Source: Rhodothermaceae bacterium bin80 (GTDB lineage Bacteria > Bacteroidota > Rhodothermia > Rhodothermales > Bin80). Taken from it: a stretch of 47,976 nt of DNA. The notes under the pieces are model-generated. The model saw only the letters and a list, made by a program, of their open reading frames with translations, was not told the DNA's origin and ran no database searches. Below are positions 7,666 to 17,188 of this stretch, piece after piece. The DNA lies in contig MPNB01000017.1 in the NCBI GenBank assembly GCA_002238805.1, forward strand, positions 1 through 47,976, given 5' to 3'. The translations under genes and the position numbers were made by a program. Position 1 is the stretch's first letter. Every line of letters starts with the position of its first letter.

Positions 7666-8529
7666 CTATTCCTCGCCCTGAAAAACCCTTAGCCCACGCA
7701 GGGAAGCCTTCTTGTACAGAGGCTCCAGTACGTCTGACAGCGCTGCCTCGGCACGCCAAAAAGGAAACTTGCCCAGGCGCTTCGGTAGCGCAGCCGGTGC
7801 AGGTGGAGTGCGAACTACTCCATAGAAATCATTGGGTAGCAGCCCCTCCTCCCAGAAATGACCATCCGGTGTGAGAGGGGCAGATGCCTGGGCCATTTTC
7901 TCTGCTTCATCTGCATCTTTCTCAGTCTCCGGCTTGGCTCCCGTGATTTCAAACAGGAGTTCTTCGCGAGTAATTCCACGCAATTCAAAGAGCAGAAACG
8001 GATCGCGATCAAATTCCTCCGCCAGCAAATAAATAACCGCTGCAATATGCTTACATGGATTTGACCAATCTGGGCAGGAACAGTCCGTCTTAAGGTCGTT
8101 CCTTCGTTGAGGGAAAAGTGGCATGCCATGCTCTTCCATGATTACCTCGAAATCCACCGGGATCTCACCAGCCAGAAGCCGGGCAACATAGAACGGCTGC
8201 TCGCGCAAAGACTCTGCCAATGTCTTCCAATCTGCAGGCTTGTAGACCTTCATTTCAATTTCAAGAACGTACGGTGATCCGCGGGAGCCCTGAACAGCAG
8301 AATGCACCTCCCCCTCCTCAATATCAATGAACATCACCTGGCCGCTGCGCGCATACGATTTCCCGCGCCCCAACCGGGCTCCGATAGAAAAACTCTCAAG
8401 CGTGTCAATCCAGCGGCGCCCCCACCAAGTCTGTCCGAACCTGCCGCGTTTTGACTGCGCCTTGATTCCACCCTTTACCGCACGCGGCCGCGAAGGTGGG
8501 AAATAATAATGATCATAATAGCCAGACAT
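7666..8529 (-). CDS. SWIM zinc-finger protein, partner of the SNF2 helicase
   Basis: 287 residues from the ATG at 8529. An upstream start at 8685 would overlap the helicase gene by 122 bp; the chosen start gives MSGYYDHYYFPPSRPR, the usual beginning of this family, and leaves a 34 bp gap. A SWIM zinc finger is visible at about residues 147-162 (CSCPDWSNPCKHIAAV, CxC...CxH). Aromatic-rich N-terminal text (GRFGQTWWGRRWIDTLE) is typical of the family paired with SNF2 helicases, as in Bacillus ywqA-ywqB. The role is probably nucleic-acid or protein binding in support of the helicase. The C-terminal ~100 residues are less conserved and partly charged. Co-transcription with the helicase is likely. 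Confidence 0.87.
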   Translation of the reverse strand: MSGYYDHYYFPPSRPRAVKGGIKAQSKRGRFGQTWWGRRWIDTLESFSIGARLGRGKSYARSGQVMFIDIEEGEVHSAVQGSRGSPYVLEIEMKVYKPADWKTLAESLREQPFYVARLLAGEIPVDFEVIMEEHGMPLFPQRRNDLKTDCSCPDWSNPCKHIAAVIYLLAEEFDRDPFLLFELRGITREELLFEITGAKPETEKDADEAEKMAQASAPLTPDGHFWEEGLLPNDFYGVVRTPPAPAALPKRLGKFPFWRAEAALSDVLEPLYKKASLRGLRVFQGEE

Positions 8530-8563
8530 GTGCCTATATGCTGATTTAACTTCTATCCATTGA

Positions 8564-11500
8564 CTAGGATTGAACCGCTCCCTTTTGTAGTCGAAGTATT
8601 TTTTTGAAATCACGCGTGGATAGCTCGGTGATCCATTGCTCACCTGTACTGATAATGCTGTCGGCAACTTCCTGTTTTTGTTCAATCATTTCATTGATCT
8701 GTTCCTCAACGGTACCCGTGCACACGAACTTGTAGACCTGCACATGCTTCTTCTGTCCGATCCGGAAAGCACGGTCCGTCGCTTGGTTTTCAACGGCTGG
8801 ATTCCACCATCGGTCATAATGGAATACATGGTTGGCACGCGTAAGGTTAAGACCGGTACCCGCAGCTTTCAGGGATAATAGGAAAAAGAGCGGGCCATCC
8901 TTTTCATGCTGAAAGCGCTCGACCATGCGGTCACGCTGCTTCTTGGGTACACCTCCATGCAGAAACAGCGCCTCGCATCCGAAGGTCTCCTGTAGGTGCT
9001 GTTGGAGAATCCCACCCATCTCCGTGAACTGCGTAAAGATCAGTACCCGGTCTCCAACCTCGTAGACTTCCTCAAGCATTTCCAGAAGACGGGTTAATTT
9101 GCCGGAGCGTTTAGGAATTGCAGAACCGTCATGCAGGAACTGCGCCGGATGGTTGCAGATCTGTTTGAGTTTCATTAGCGTAGCCAAAATGAGACCTTTA
9201 CGCTGAATATCTTCGGCACCCTTGAGAGATTCCGATACATCTTTTACAACGGCCCGATACAGAGAACCCTGCTCCCTCGTTAGAGTGGTGAAAACGTTCG
9301 TTTCCTGCTTTTCAGGCAGATCGTCAATTATCGTCTTATCTGTCTTGAGACGGCGAAGGATGAATGGTCCTGTGATTTGTTTCAGGCGTTCAACTGCTTC
9401 CGTGTCGCGGTCAACTTGGATCGGAACAAAAAACCGACGTTTGAACTTTGCCTGACTGTAAAGGAAACCTGGGTTTAAGAATTCCATGATTGACCACAAC
9501 TCACCGACATTGTTTTCAACGGGCGTACCTGTGAGTGCGACACGAAAATCGCCCTTGAGCGCCCGGGCAGCCTTGGCCTGTTTTGTGGTGGGGTTTTTGA
9601 TGTTCTGAGCTTCATCCAGAATCACCGCCGCCCAATTGACCTGACTCAATGCCTCAAAATCACGGTGTAGAAGCGGGAATCCCGTAATGACAATCGACTG
9701 TTTTAAGGCTTCTTCCTGGAACGGTTCAGGTTGTTTGATACGCCGGGGACCATGATGCACCAGAACCGGTAAGTTTGGGGTAAAATGGGCTACTTCTTTT
9801 TGCCAATTGCCCATCACAGATGTTGGACATACCACAAGCACTGGTCGCCTATCGTTCGTTTCCCAGTTGCGCTGGATAAATGCAAGGGTTTGCGGGGTCT
9901 TTCCCAAACCCATATCATCAGCCAGGCAAGCGCCAAACCCCCAGCGTTGCAAAAAGGCAAGCCACGCATACCCCCGGGATTGATAAGGGCGCAATGTTCC
10001 TACAAACTGATCTGAAACAGGGATCTCTTCCATGTCTGCACCGTGCTCCAGGGAGTGTAACAGATCCCCTACCCATCCCGTAGCCTTTACACCCTCGAAG
10101 GACAGTATCTCTGGAGTCTCTGCCAAGCCAAGCGCCATGTGCACAACATCGCGGGCGGTAATCGCTTGGCTACTGCTTTTCTTCTTCCAGAAGTCAATCG
10201 CTTCCTGAAGTTCTTTGGCATTAAGTTGCACCCACTGCCCCCGAATTTTTACGAGGGGGATTTTCATCCTGGCCAATGTTTCCAACTCTTCAAGCGAGAG
10301 TTTCTCGTCCCCTAAAGCAATCTGCCAGTCAAAATTGATTATATCATTAAGAGAAAGGTTTCCTTTGCTCGTCATTGTAGGAGAAGCCACAGAAGCACGC
10401 ACCGACAATCTGTTTCGAGAACCGGTGGACGACCACCATGCGGGAAGTTGTACTTTGTAGCCAGCCTGTTGCAATAGCCAAGCTGTTTCTGTCAGAAATA
10501 TGTAAGCACCCTCGGAATCAAGAGTGGCACCTCCCGGGCGAGGCTGCTTTAAGCTCTCTTCAAGCAATAAATGCAAACTGGAGACATGCCCGAGTGACGT
10601 TAGTAGATATTCCTGAATATTTGCCTGTCGCTTCGCGAAAATTGCCTTCGTCTGCTTTCCCGGATTCCAGGCATCCGCAACTTCAATGAACAGACTTGGA
10701 TCGTCCGCAGCATTCAATAGATAGCGTACATACCATTGCTCTGTGTTCTCATCACCCTCAGGTTCCTCAAGACGAAAACTGAGTCGAAATGGAGCGCTGG
10801 TTGAAACCGAGATTGAGCGTCGCCAAGCCTTGATCTGCCCAGCCAAATACTCCAGCGTTTCTGTATCACCCGCCATGGCACCATCCCATGTATGCAAAGC
10901 ATGAATCCATTGATCATGCACGCTCGCAAACGATTTTTTTCTGGGTTTGCGTGCCCGGGAACCCGCCGGTCGTTTATCAATCCAGGATAGACGCACGAGG
11001 TAGTCAACAAATGCTTCCGTAATCTTCGTAATGGCTACGACCGGTGCTTTCGTAGGCACAGTCTCAGCCTCGTGGGTCAATGCTCTACTGGCTTGAGGCA
11101 TCGCCTTGGCAAGCAGGGCAAGTCTGTTTGCGTCATTCCCCAACAAGACAGGCTCCCATACAGCCTGAAAGCCCCCATCCCGTTCAAGGAGGCCTGGTAC
11201 AAACTGTTCTTGAGCCACAAGTGAACTGGTAAAACGTAATACCCTTGCGAAGAAACGTACATCCGAGCCAAGGATGACTCCTGGGGCAAGCATTGCTTTA
11301 CCATAACAGGCAGCCAGGAAATGGAATGCCTCCTCAACGGACAACGCGATGGCAATGATGCGCCAAGAGATCAGTGCAGCTTCAACATCATCAGCCGGTG
11401 TATCTGCAATCAGCGGACTTGAAGGCAAAGGGATACCATCCCGTGTGGGTAGCCATAGATGCAAAGAAACAGCACTTTTTTCTTTGAGGCTAAGACCACC

Positions 11501-11653
11501 TTCAGCAGTAGCACTCACCAGCTCCTTTGCTGTCGTAGCGTAGGGGAAATCTGGTGATGGATTTGCTTCAAATGTACTTTCATGATCTTTAGGAGGCGCT
11601 TCGCCCCACACGAACAACTGCTCATCACAGACACCAATATGAAGAAGAATCAT
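8564..11653 (-). CDS. SNF2-family DNA helicase/translocase
   Basis: 1,029 residues. The N-terminal half (about 1-540) resembles the bacterial SNF2-associated region (DUF3670-like), with little visible sequence signature. The ATPase core follows: Walker A LADDMGLGKT near residue 580, Walker B DEAQ near 680, the ALTGTPVENN motif III-like segment near 703, then helicase C motifs LIFTQFTEMGG and AAGTGLNLTRANHVFHYDRWWNP with the final QATDRAFRIGQ arginine finger near 960. This is the full set of SF2/SNF2 motifs, so the enzyme should hydrolyse ATP and move on double-stranded DNA. In bacteria such proteins are linked to transcription recycling (RapA-like) or stress and defence, but the sequence does not settle which. 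The next gene codes for its SWIM-finger partner. Confidence 0.93.
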   Translation of the reverse strand: MILLHIGVCDEQLFVWGEAPPKDHESTFEANPSPDFPYATTAKELVSATAEGGLSLKEKSAVSLHLWLPTRDGIPLPSSPLIADTPADDVEAALISWRIIAIALSVEEAFHFLAACYGKAMLAPGVILGSDVRFFARVLRFTSSLVAQEQFVPGLLERDGGFQAVWEPVLLGNDANRLALLAKAMPQASRALTHEAETVPTKAPVVAITKITEAFVDYLVRLSWIDKRPAGSRARKPRKKSFASVHDQWIHALHTWDGAMAGDTETLEYLAGQIKAWRRSISVSTSAPFRLSFRLEEPEGDENTEQWYVRYLLNAADDPSLFIEVADAWNPGKQTKAIFAKRQANIQEYLLTSLGHVSSLHLLLEESLKQPRPGGATLDSEGAYIFLTETAWLLQQAGYKVQLPAWWSSTGSRNRLSVRASVASPTMTSKGNLSLNDIINFDWQIALGDEKLSLEELETLARMKIPLVKIRGQWVQLNAKELQEAIDFWKKKSSSQAITARDVVHMALGLAETPEILSFEGVKATGWVGDLLHSLEHGADMEEIPVSDQFVGTLRPYQSRGYAWLAFLQRWGFGACLADDMGLGKTPQTLAFIQRNWETNDRRPVLVVCPTSVMGNWQKEVAHFTPNLPVLVHHGPRRIKQPEPFQEEALKQSIVITGFPLLHRDFEALSQVNWAAVILDEAQNIKNPTTKQAKAARALKGDFRVALTGTPVENNVGELWSIMEFLNPGFLYSQAKFKRRFFVPIQVDRDTEAVERLKQITGPFILRRLKTDKTIIDDLPEKQETNVFTTLTREQGSLYRAVVKDVSESLKGAEDIQRKGLILATLMKLKQICNHPAQFLHDGSAIPKRSGKLTRLLEMLEEVYEVGDRVLIFTQFTEMGGILQQHLQETFGCEALFLHGGVPKKQRDRMVERFQHEKDGPLFFLLSLKAAGTGLNLTRANHVFHYDRWWNPAVENQATDRAFRIGQKKHVQVYKFVCTGTVEEQINEMIEQKQEVADSIISTGEQWITELSTRDFKKILRLQKGAVQS

Positions 11654-11924
11654 TATGCTCTGTCAACCCTAGTGATAAGGTTATGTTAAAACAACAAAGA
11701 TACGCTATACCGCTGTGCTGAATGAAACAGTGAGCGGGGATGCTCAGAAAAATTTTATCCAGCATATGGACAGAATCGACAAGGCATCGGAAAAATCCCC
11801 AAGTCAGTTTAATAAGGATTACTATTCGGAGGATAATCGCCCGTGCTATCGTGTTCAGAATAGCCGCACGAATGGTATAACAGCAAAATTAGTATCGTAA
11901 GTCAATCTGTATACAAAGCCAATA

Positions 11925-12209
11925 TTATTGCATATACCCTTCCGGTAGAACCAGATTCTGGAATGCGGCCTCAGTTCCCGCAGTGGTGCTCTCTGTATCC
12001 TCAACATAGAGCCGAATGGAATATGCTCCCTCTGTGCGTGATTCATTGGCAAGCTCTAGGGCCATTTCCGCACCGATGCGCACATCCCGACCGGTTCGAC
12101 TTAGTGAACCCGTTAACGGTGCCGCAATACCAACGACAGTCTTGGCAGGTTCAGTATTACTTGTTGACGAATCACATGCACCAACCGTTAACAACAAAGC
12201 CGTGCACAA
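11925..12209 (-). pseudogene. Truncated paralogue of the Leu/Ile/Val-type binding lipoprotein
   Basis: About 95 codons. It has a lipoprotein signal (LLLTVGAC) and then VVGIAAPLTGSLSRTGRDVRIGAEMAL...DTESTTAG, which lines up with residues ~40-115 of the gene just upstream (LIGVALPVTGTL...DTESTAAG). It stops at GYMQ, so more than 300 residues of the fold are missing. The start is also doubtful: the in-frame upstream codons are ATT ATT ACG ATA AGG, with TTG at 12209 the only usual start, so an original ATG may have been lost. A tandem duplicate that has decayed is the simplest reading. Confidence 0.75.
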
Positions 12210-12300
12210 GATTATAAACGGATACCTTATCGTAATAATAGTTCCGTTGGAATTTTAGTAAGAGAGCATGTGAAATTCTTTGGAAATCAAGTGATCTCCA

Positions 12301-13503
12301 CTATTCGCCTACGACAGGCCAAGGCACAAATTCATTGTCTCTAACAACGGCAATCATAGGATCGTAAACCGCATCCCCGTCGTCGTTGAATGAGAAAGAC
12401 CCAAAAATAGATGAAAAGTTATCAATCCCAGCCAATGCCTCTCTGATCGAATTGGAATCGTACTCGAACGTGTGCTGGAGCGCCGCTAGAAGAATCGTGG
12501 CAGAAGCATATCCCCTCGCGGCCCAGTCATCTGGAGTAACACCGTAAGCCTGCGTGTAGTTACGCACGAACGCCTGGCTTTGAGTGTTCGACGAGCCAGC
12601 CAGCCAGATATGAAAAGTCACCGCACCCTCTGCAGCTCCGGGCTCTATTTCGTTAATGGTTTTAACCTCTAATATCGAAAGCAAGTTGGCGATAAACGGC
12701 GCACTGTTGCCCCTCCGATACGCAGCAGGCAAGATCGTTATTTGATCCTCCGGCAATCCAGACAGAAAGATTGCATCAACCGCAGGAGTAGTTGACATTA
12801 TGGCATCCAGTGGCCCAGCAATATCAGCTTCGCTGATCGCAGTGCCAGGTGGACGAGAGTATGACGCTTCTGTAACAATGGATACATCGCTGTGGGATCT
12901 CAATTCTTCGGTTATGACCTCATTGCTGGACACCGAAAAAGCATCCCCTGCATTGTGCAAGGTCGCAACGTTCCTAAACCCAAGATTCTCTTTGGCAGTA
13001 CGGACCCCAGGTGGAATGATACGATTCCCCGTGAGGGAGGAGCGAAAAAGGTAACTGCTTTGAGCCGAAAGGCCTGTCTTGGATGAGGTCGGACCGACCG
13101 AAACGATGTTGTTTTTATTTAATACGGGGATCAAAGCCTCTGTCGCAGTGGAGCTTATTGGACCTATAACTACTGGCAGATTCTCAAACCCGATGAGACC
13201 ATGATAAGCCTGCGTAGCACCAGCGGCAGTACTCTCTGTATCCATGAATGCCAGTGCAATCGTTAGCCCCCTTAACGAGTTTATCATCCTCTCCCCTGCC
13301 GCTCTCTCATTCATCGCCAGATGGATACCACGGGTAACAGATTGACCCGCACCTCCCAGCGTACCTGTTACAGGAAGGGCAACACCAATGAGTATTGCAT
13401 CACCCTCATATAGCTCGGGTTGATCTGAAATAGGATCACATGCGGATAGCGCTACGTTTAAAAACAGGAGGGCTATTCCCGCAAAAAAATATCGTCTATA
13501 CAT
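12301..13503 (-). CDS. Periplasmic binding lipoprotein of branched-chain amino acid ABC type
   Basis: 400 residues from the ATG at 13503 (MYRRYFFAGIALLF...LSAC), which gives a clean lipoprotein signal with lipobox ALSAC; the longer open frame from 13557 adds an unlikely N-terminus. The body fits the Peripla_BP_6 / LivJ-like fold: ILIGVALPVTGTLGGAGQSV, then DTESTAAGATQAYHGLIG, PVVIGPISSTATEALIPV, SVGPTSSKTGLS and a C-terminal WAARGYASATILLAAL. The ligand is not predictable; relatives bind amino acids, amides or act as sensors. No permease or ATPase genes are adjacent, so it may serve a transporter elsewhere or a receptor. A shortened copy follows it at 11925-12209. Confidence 0.85.
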   Translation of the reverse strand: MYRRYFFAGIALLFLNVALSACDPISDQPELYEGDAILIGVALPVTGTLGGAGQSVTRGIHLAMNERAAGERMINSLRGLTIALAFMDTESTAAGATQAYHGLIGFENLPVVIGPISSTATEALIPVLNKNNIVSVGPTSSKTGLSAQSSYLFRSSLTGNRIIPPGVRTAKENLGFRNVATLHNAGDAFSVSSNEVITEELRSHSDVSIVTEASYSRPPGTAISEADIAGPLDAIMSTTPAVDAIFLSGLPEDQITILPAAYRRGNSAPFIANLLSILEVKTINEIEPGAAEGAVTFHIWLAGSSNTQSQAFVRNYTQAYGVTPDDWAARGYASATILLAALQHTFEYDSNSIREALAGIDNFSSIFGSFSFNDDGDAVYDPMIAVVRDNEFVPWPVVGE

Positions 13504-13579
13504 CTTATCGTCGAAAGCTGGTGATCGGATTGAGCTGCAAAATGTTGAGCAAGCCACAATAGATGGAAAGCAGGATGTA

Positions 13580-13927
13580 TCACTCTGATTCCACGGGTTC
13601 TACACTCAACTCGGTAGTTCCAGGCTCAGTTATACCTATATCGCCCCTAAACTCCGTATCCGCCAGTGTAAGTGCTAGGAATACTACCGCAAAAACAACC
13701 CCAAGCACTAATACCAATAAGTTGACTTTATTGTCATACTTCAGGGCCATGAAAACCAAAGCGACTAATATAGCCTTGGATCCCGCAATTATCAGTGCCA
13801 ATGGAACATTCAGAGCCCCCAGATCAACGCGAGCGGTGACCGCCGTAACCAATGTAAGAAACAACAGCACGCCAAAAACAACTGCGAGCGTACGAATTGG
13901 AATAATATGATGTTGCCCCTGTGCCAT
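13580..13927 (-). CDS. coxD: Cytochrome c oxidase subunit IV (caa3 operon)
   Basis: 115 residues with three predicted membrane helices (about 13-33, 40-60 and 68-90) and a short acidic C-terminal tail. Size, topology and position at the end of coxB-coxA-coxC match the prokaryotic cytochrome c oxidase subunit IV family (PF03626). It supports assembly or stability of the oxidase in the inner membrane and carries no cofactor. It starts 12 bp after coxC and is probably the last gene of the act-cox operon; the next gene starts 76 bp further on the same strand. No terminator-like hairpin was recognised. Confidence 0.85.
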   Translation of the reverse strand: MAQGQHHIIPIRTLAVVFGVLLFLTLVTAVTARVDLGALNVPLALIIAGSKAILVALVFMALKYDNKVNLLVLVLGVVFAVVFLALTLADTEFRGDIGITEPGTTELSVEPVESE

Positions 13928-13939
13928 GGAGAATGATCT

Positions 13940-14602
13940 CTATATCAGATATAATAGAGGAAAAAGAAAAATCCAGATTATGTCTACCAGATGCCAGTAC
14001 AATCCGGTCAGCTCGACTGGAGTGTACCACTGAGGTGAAAAATGGCCACGTGCAACACGCGTTATGAGCCACCCAAACAGCCCCATACCCACCAACACAT
14101 GGACCCCGTGTATGCCCGTCATAACGAAGTAAATACTGAAAAACTGCGGAGCGAACGGGATATCGTATTTCGAGTAATCTTTGCCATCCACGATCCCATG
14201 CGGCTCAAAACCGGCCCCAGGAAAAACTCCGTGTGAAAATTTGCCGGAATACTCAAAGTATTTCACAACCATAAAGATCGCTGCACACAGTAGCGTCATG
14301 AGCAGCAACACGACTACTTTATCGTTCTCCCCTTTTTGTACAAAATGAATCGAGAGGGCGACGGTAAAGCTGGAAGCCAGAAGTACGACGGTGTTCAACG
14401 CACCCAAGCGCCAATCCAGCAGTTCACTGGCCTGCGCGAACACTTCCGGATGCCAGGATCGGTATACTGCATAGGCCACAAACATGCCGGAAAAGAGCAA
14501 AATCTCCGTGACAAGAAACAACCACATGCCCAGCTTTGCCGCGTCAAACTGTTGCTCGTGGTTGACGAAGTAATGTTTCAGAGTTGTACCTGCGCTGCTC
14601 AT
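13940..14602 (-). CDS. coxC: Cytochrome c oxidase subunit III
   Basis: 220 residues, five predicted membrane helices. Family features include AKLGMWLFLVTEILLFSGMF near residue 20, the conserved acidic segment HGVHVLVGMG in the fourth helix and the C-terminal YWHLVDIIWIFLFPLLYLI. It is a short form without the first two helices of the mitochondrial subunit, as usual for bacterial caa3 oxidases. It binds lipid and helps proton uptake and enzyme stability. It begins 3 bp after coxA, so translation is probably coupled. Confidence 0.93.
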   Translation of the reverse strand: MSSAGTTLKHYFVNHEQQFDAAKLGMWLFLVTEILLFSGMFVAYAVYRSWHPEVFAQASELLDWRLGALNTVVLLASSFTVALSIHFVQKGENDKVVVLLLMTLLCAAIFMVVKYFEYSGKFSHGVFPGAGFEPHGIVDGKDYSKYDIPFAPQFFSIYFVMTGIHGVHVLVGMGLFGWLITRVARGHFSPQWYTPVELTGLYWHLVDIIWIFLFPLLYLI

Positions 14603-14605
14603 CTC

Positions 14606-16246
14606 CTAATTCTCCTCCTTTGGACCAAAGACATCATCCGCAAGATGGAAGTCGTAAGGTCCGCGCGTGACTAAAGGCGTCTCGTGAAAATTGTGTTCAT
14701 CAGGGAGTGGGCCAGTGTGCGTCCATTCCAGTGTACAGGCTCCCCAGGGATTGGCGGGGGCCTTCGGTCCCTTGAACAGCGAATACAGTGCATACACAAG
14801 AATCATGAGCAGCCCGATCCCGAGGATATAGGAACCGATAGTGGATGCCATGTTCAGTGCAGCGAATTCTGGAAAGTTTTCCAGTAATTCAGTGTAGTCG
14901 TGATAGCGGCGTGGCATCCCTCGGCTACCGAGGAAGAACTGCGTGAAGAAAGTCAAATTAAAACCGATAAATATCAGTACCGCAGCTATGATTCCCGCCG
15001 TCTCATTGTACATCCGCCCTGTCATCTTCGGCCACCAGTAATGGAGCCCCCCAATCAGTCCGATGAGTGCACCTCCCATCATCACATAATGGAAATGGGC
15101 CACAACAAAGTAGGTGTCGTGTAAATGGACATCCACGGCCAAAACACCTACCATGATCCCCGTTAGCCCACCAATCGTGAACAGAAACAGAAACATTAGA
15201 GCATAGATCATTGGAGTTCGTAGCCACACGGATCCTTTGTACATCGTGGCGACCCAGTTGAATACCTTGATTCCTGTCGGTATGCCAATCAGGAAGGTGA
15301 GCATTGAGAAGATGATTGAAGACAGAGCACTTTGTCCGGACACGAACATGTGATGCCCCCAAACAAGGAATCCCAAAAATGCAATTGCAACTGAGGAAAG
15401 GGCGATGAAGGTGTAACCGGATACCTGCTGCCTGGAAAACGTCCCCATAAGATCGCTGATGATCCCCATGGCGGGCAGAATCATAATGTAGACTGCCGGA
15501 TGGCTGTAGAACCAGAAGAAATGCTGAAAGAGAACGGGATCTCCTCCTAGTGCTGGATCAAAGATGCCAATCTGCATCAACTTCTCCAAGAACAAAAGAA
15601 CCATCGTGATGCCAATAACGGGCGTAGCCAACACCTGAACAATCCCCGTCGCATAGATTGCCCAGACAAACAGGGGCAATCGGTTCCAAGTCATACCTGG
15701 TGCACGCATCTTGTGCACGGTAACAATGAAGTTTAGCCCTGTGAAGATGGATGCAAAGCCGGCCACAAAAACTGCTGAAGTAAGCCAGAGAACTGCGTTC
15801 GATGCACCGCTTGAGTACGGAGTATAAAAAGTCCAACCTGTATCTACATTACCTACAAACAACCAGCCAAACACTGCCATCAGTGCACCGGCCATGAAGA
15901 GATACCAACTGGCCAGATTGAGGCGAGGGAAAGCTACATCTTTGGCCCCGATTTGAATCGGAAGAACGAAATTTCCAAGAATCCCGGGAATAGCCGGAAT
16001 GATGACCAGGAAAACCATTACCACGCCGTGAAGCGTGAATATCTGATTATATCCATCCTGATCCAATATCGTCTCGCCAGGCGTACCGAGCTCAGTTCGA
16101 ACAAACGTTGCCAGAATGCCCCCCAACAGGAAGAATGTCCCACAAGCTATCGCATACATAATCCCGATACGCTTGTGATCCGTCGTGGCAAGCCATGACC
16201 AGAGGCCCTTCTTTGCACTTAGATAATTATGTGATGCTTCACTCAT
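14606..16246 (-). CDS. coxA: Cytochrome c oxidase subunit I, A2 type (caa3)
   Basis: 546 residues, twelve predicted membrane helices. Cofactor ligands are visible: TLHGVVMVF (low-spin heme His), SHPAVY near residue 247 (CuB His and the cross-linked Tyr), WGHHMFVSG (the two other CuB His) and [17 protein letters not shown] (heme a3 and low-spin heme His). The segment is YSHPAVY rather than GHPEVY: the D-channel glutamate is replaced, which is the A2-type signature described for the Rhodothermus marinus caa3 oxidase. It reduces O2 to water and pumps protons. It begins 6 bp after coxB. The call is very firm. Confidence 0.97.
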   Translation of the reverse strand: MSEASHNYLSAKKGLWSWLATTDHKRIGIMYAIACGTFFLLGGILATFVRTELGTPGETILDQDGYNQIFTLHGVVMVFLVIIPAIPGILGNFVLPIQIGAKDVAFPRLNLASWYLFMAGALMAVFGWLFVGNVDTGWTFYTPYSSGASNAVLWLTSAVFVAGFASIFTGLNFIVTVHKMRAPGMTWNRLPLFVWAIYATGIVQVLATPVIGITMVLLFLEKLMQIGIFDPALGGDPVLFQHFFWFYSHPAVYIMILPAMGIISDLMGTFSRQQVSGYTFIALSSVAIAFLGFLVWGHHMFVSGQSALSSIIFSMLTFLIGIPTGIKVFNWVATMYKGSVWLRTPMIYALMFLFLFTIGGLTGIMVGVLAVDVHLHDTYFVVAHFHYVMMGGALIGLIGGLHYWWPKMTGRMYNETAGIIAAVLIFIGFNLTFFTQFFLGSRGMPRRYHDYTELLENFPEFAALNMASTIGSYILGIGLLMILVYALYSLFKGPKAPANPWGACTLEWTHTGPLPDEHNFHETPLVTRGPYDFHLADDVFGPKEEN

Positions 16247-16252
16247 CGCCTA

Positions 16253-17188
16253 CTACTGCTCTTGAATGAATGCCACGAGCGCATCAATGTCCTCCGCAGA
16301 CAATGTCGTGGCATACTGTCCGGGCATGACCGGTAAAAATCCTTCGACAATCTCCTGCGCAGGATTTACGATGGCCGTGCGGATGTAGTTGTCATCGGCC
16401 ACCGCATTTGTTCCATCGGTGAAATTCCGTGTACTGCCCACTAGGCCGAGAAAGGTCGGTCCTGCCGATGTGGTTCCATCTAATGAGTGACAGGCAAAGC
16501 AACCCTGCTGTTGATAGATACGCTCTCCGCGCTGCGCAGGGGTCAAAGATCCATCATCCATATTCTCTGCAAGCCAATTCTCAAAGTCGTCCTGGGATTG
16601 CACAACGACACTTGCGTACATATCTGAATGCGCAGTACCACAGTACTCCGCACAGACAACGTTGAAGGTATCTCTCTTTGTAGCCTCAAACCAGACGTAA
16701 GAATAGCGCCCCTGCAGCACATCTGCCTTAACACGAAAAGCCGGCACAAAAAAGCTGTGGACCACATCCTCACTGCTCATGCGGAGCTTCACCGGTCGGT
16801 TCACAGGAACATGCAGGTCGGTTGATACTGCCCCGTTTGGGTAGGCGAATGACCAGCTCCATTTACGTGCAGTTACATTGATCTCGTAGGCATTGGGGGG
16901 AGCAATACCAAGCTCAAGAAATACTCGGAATCCCCATATAAAGACTATCGCCACGAGTATGGAAGGGATTGCGATCCAGGAAGCTTCAACCAGCTTATTC
17001 TCCCGGACCGGTTCGGGGCGATCATTTTCGCTGCGCCGACGGTAACGCCAGGCAAATGCAACCATCGCCCCCATAACCCCCACAAACAAAATGGTGCTCA
17101 CGATCAGTATGAAGTAGAACAACGCATCCACATCTCCCGCAACTGTGGATGCGGGTTCTGGAAGCCATATTGAGGCCTGTTCGTTCAT
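16253..17188 (-). CDS. coxB: Cytochrome c oxidase subunit II with fused cytochrome c domain
   Basis: 311 residues from the ATG at 17188, which overlaps the sco stop as ATGA; an upstream start at 17221 is less likely. Two N-terminal membrane helices (about 22-45 and 68-90) precede a cupredoxin domain with the CuA site CAEYCGTAHSDM near residue 183. A C-terminal cytochrome c domain follows with heme-binding CFACH near residue 228 and a likely axial Met in LPVMPGQY near 287. That fusion defines caa3 oxidases: the heme c takes electrons from ACIII, passes them to CuA and then to subunit I. It faces the periplasm. Order and overlaps fit one operon. Confidence 0.96.
   Translation of the reverse strand: MNEQASIWLPEPASTVAGDVDALFYFILIVSTILFVGVMGAMVAFAWRYRRRSENDRPEPVRENKLVEASWIAIPSILVAIVFIWGFRVFLELGIAPPNAYEINVTARKWSWSFAYPNGAVSTDLHVPVNRPVKLRMSSEDVVHSFFVPAFRVKADVLQGRYSYVWFEATKRDTFNVVCAEYCGTAHSDMYASVVVQSQDDFENWLAENMDDGSLTPAQRGERIYQQQGCFACHSLDGTTSAGPTFLGLVGSTRNFTDGTNAVADDNYIRTAIVNPAQEIVEGFLPVMPGQYATTLSAEDIDALVAFIQEQ

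Noticed and set aside
11715..11900. 61-codon plus frame upstream of the helicase gene
   Set aside because: No ribosome binding site, no family and no conserved context; likely chance.
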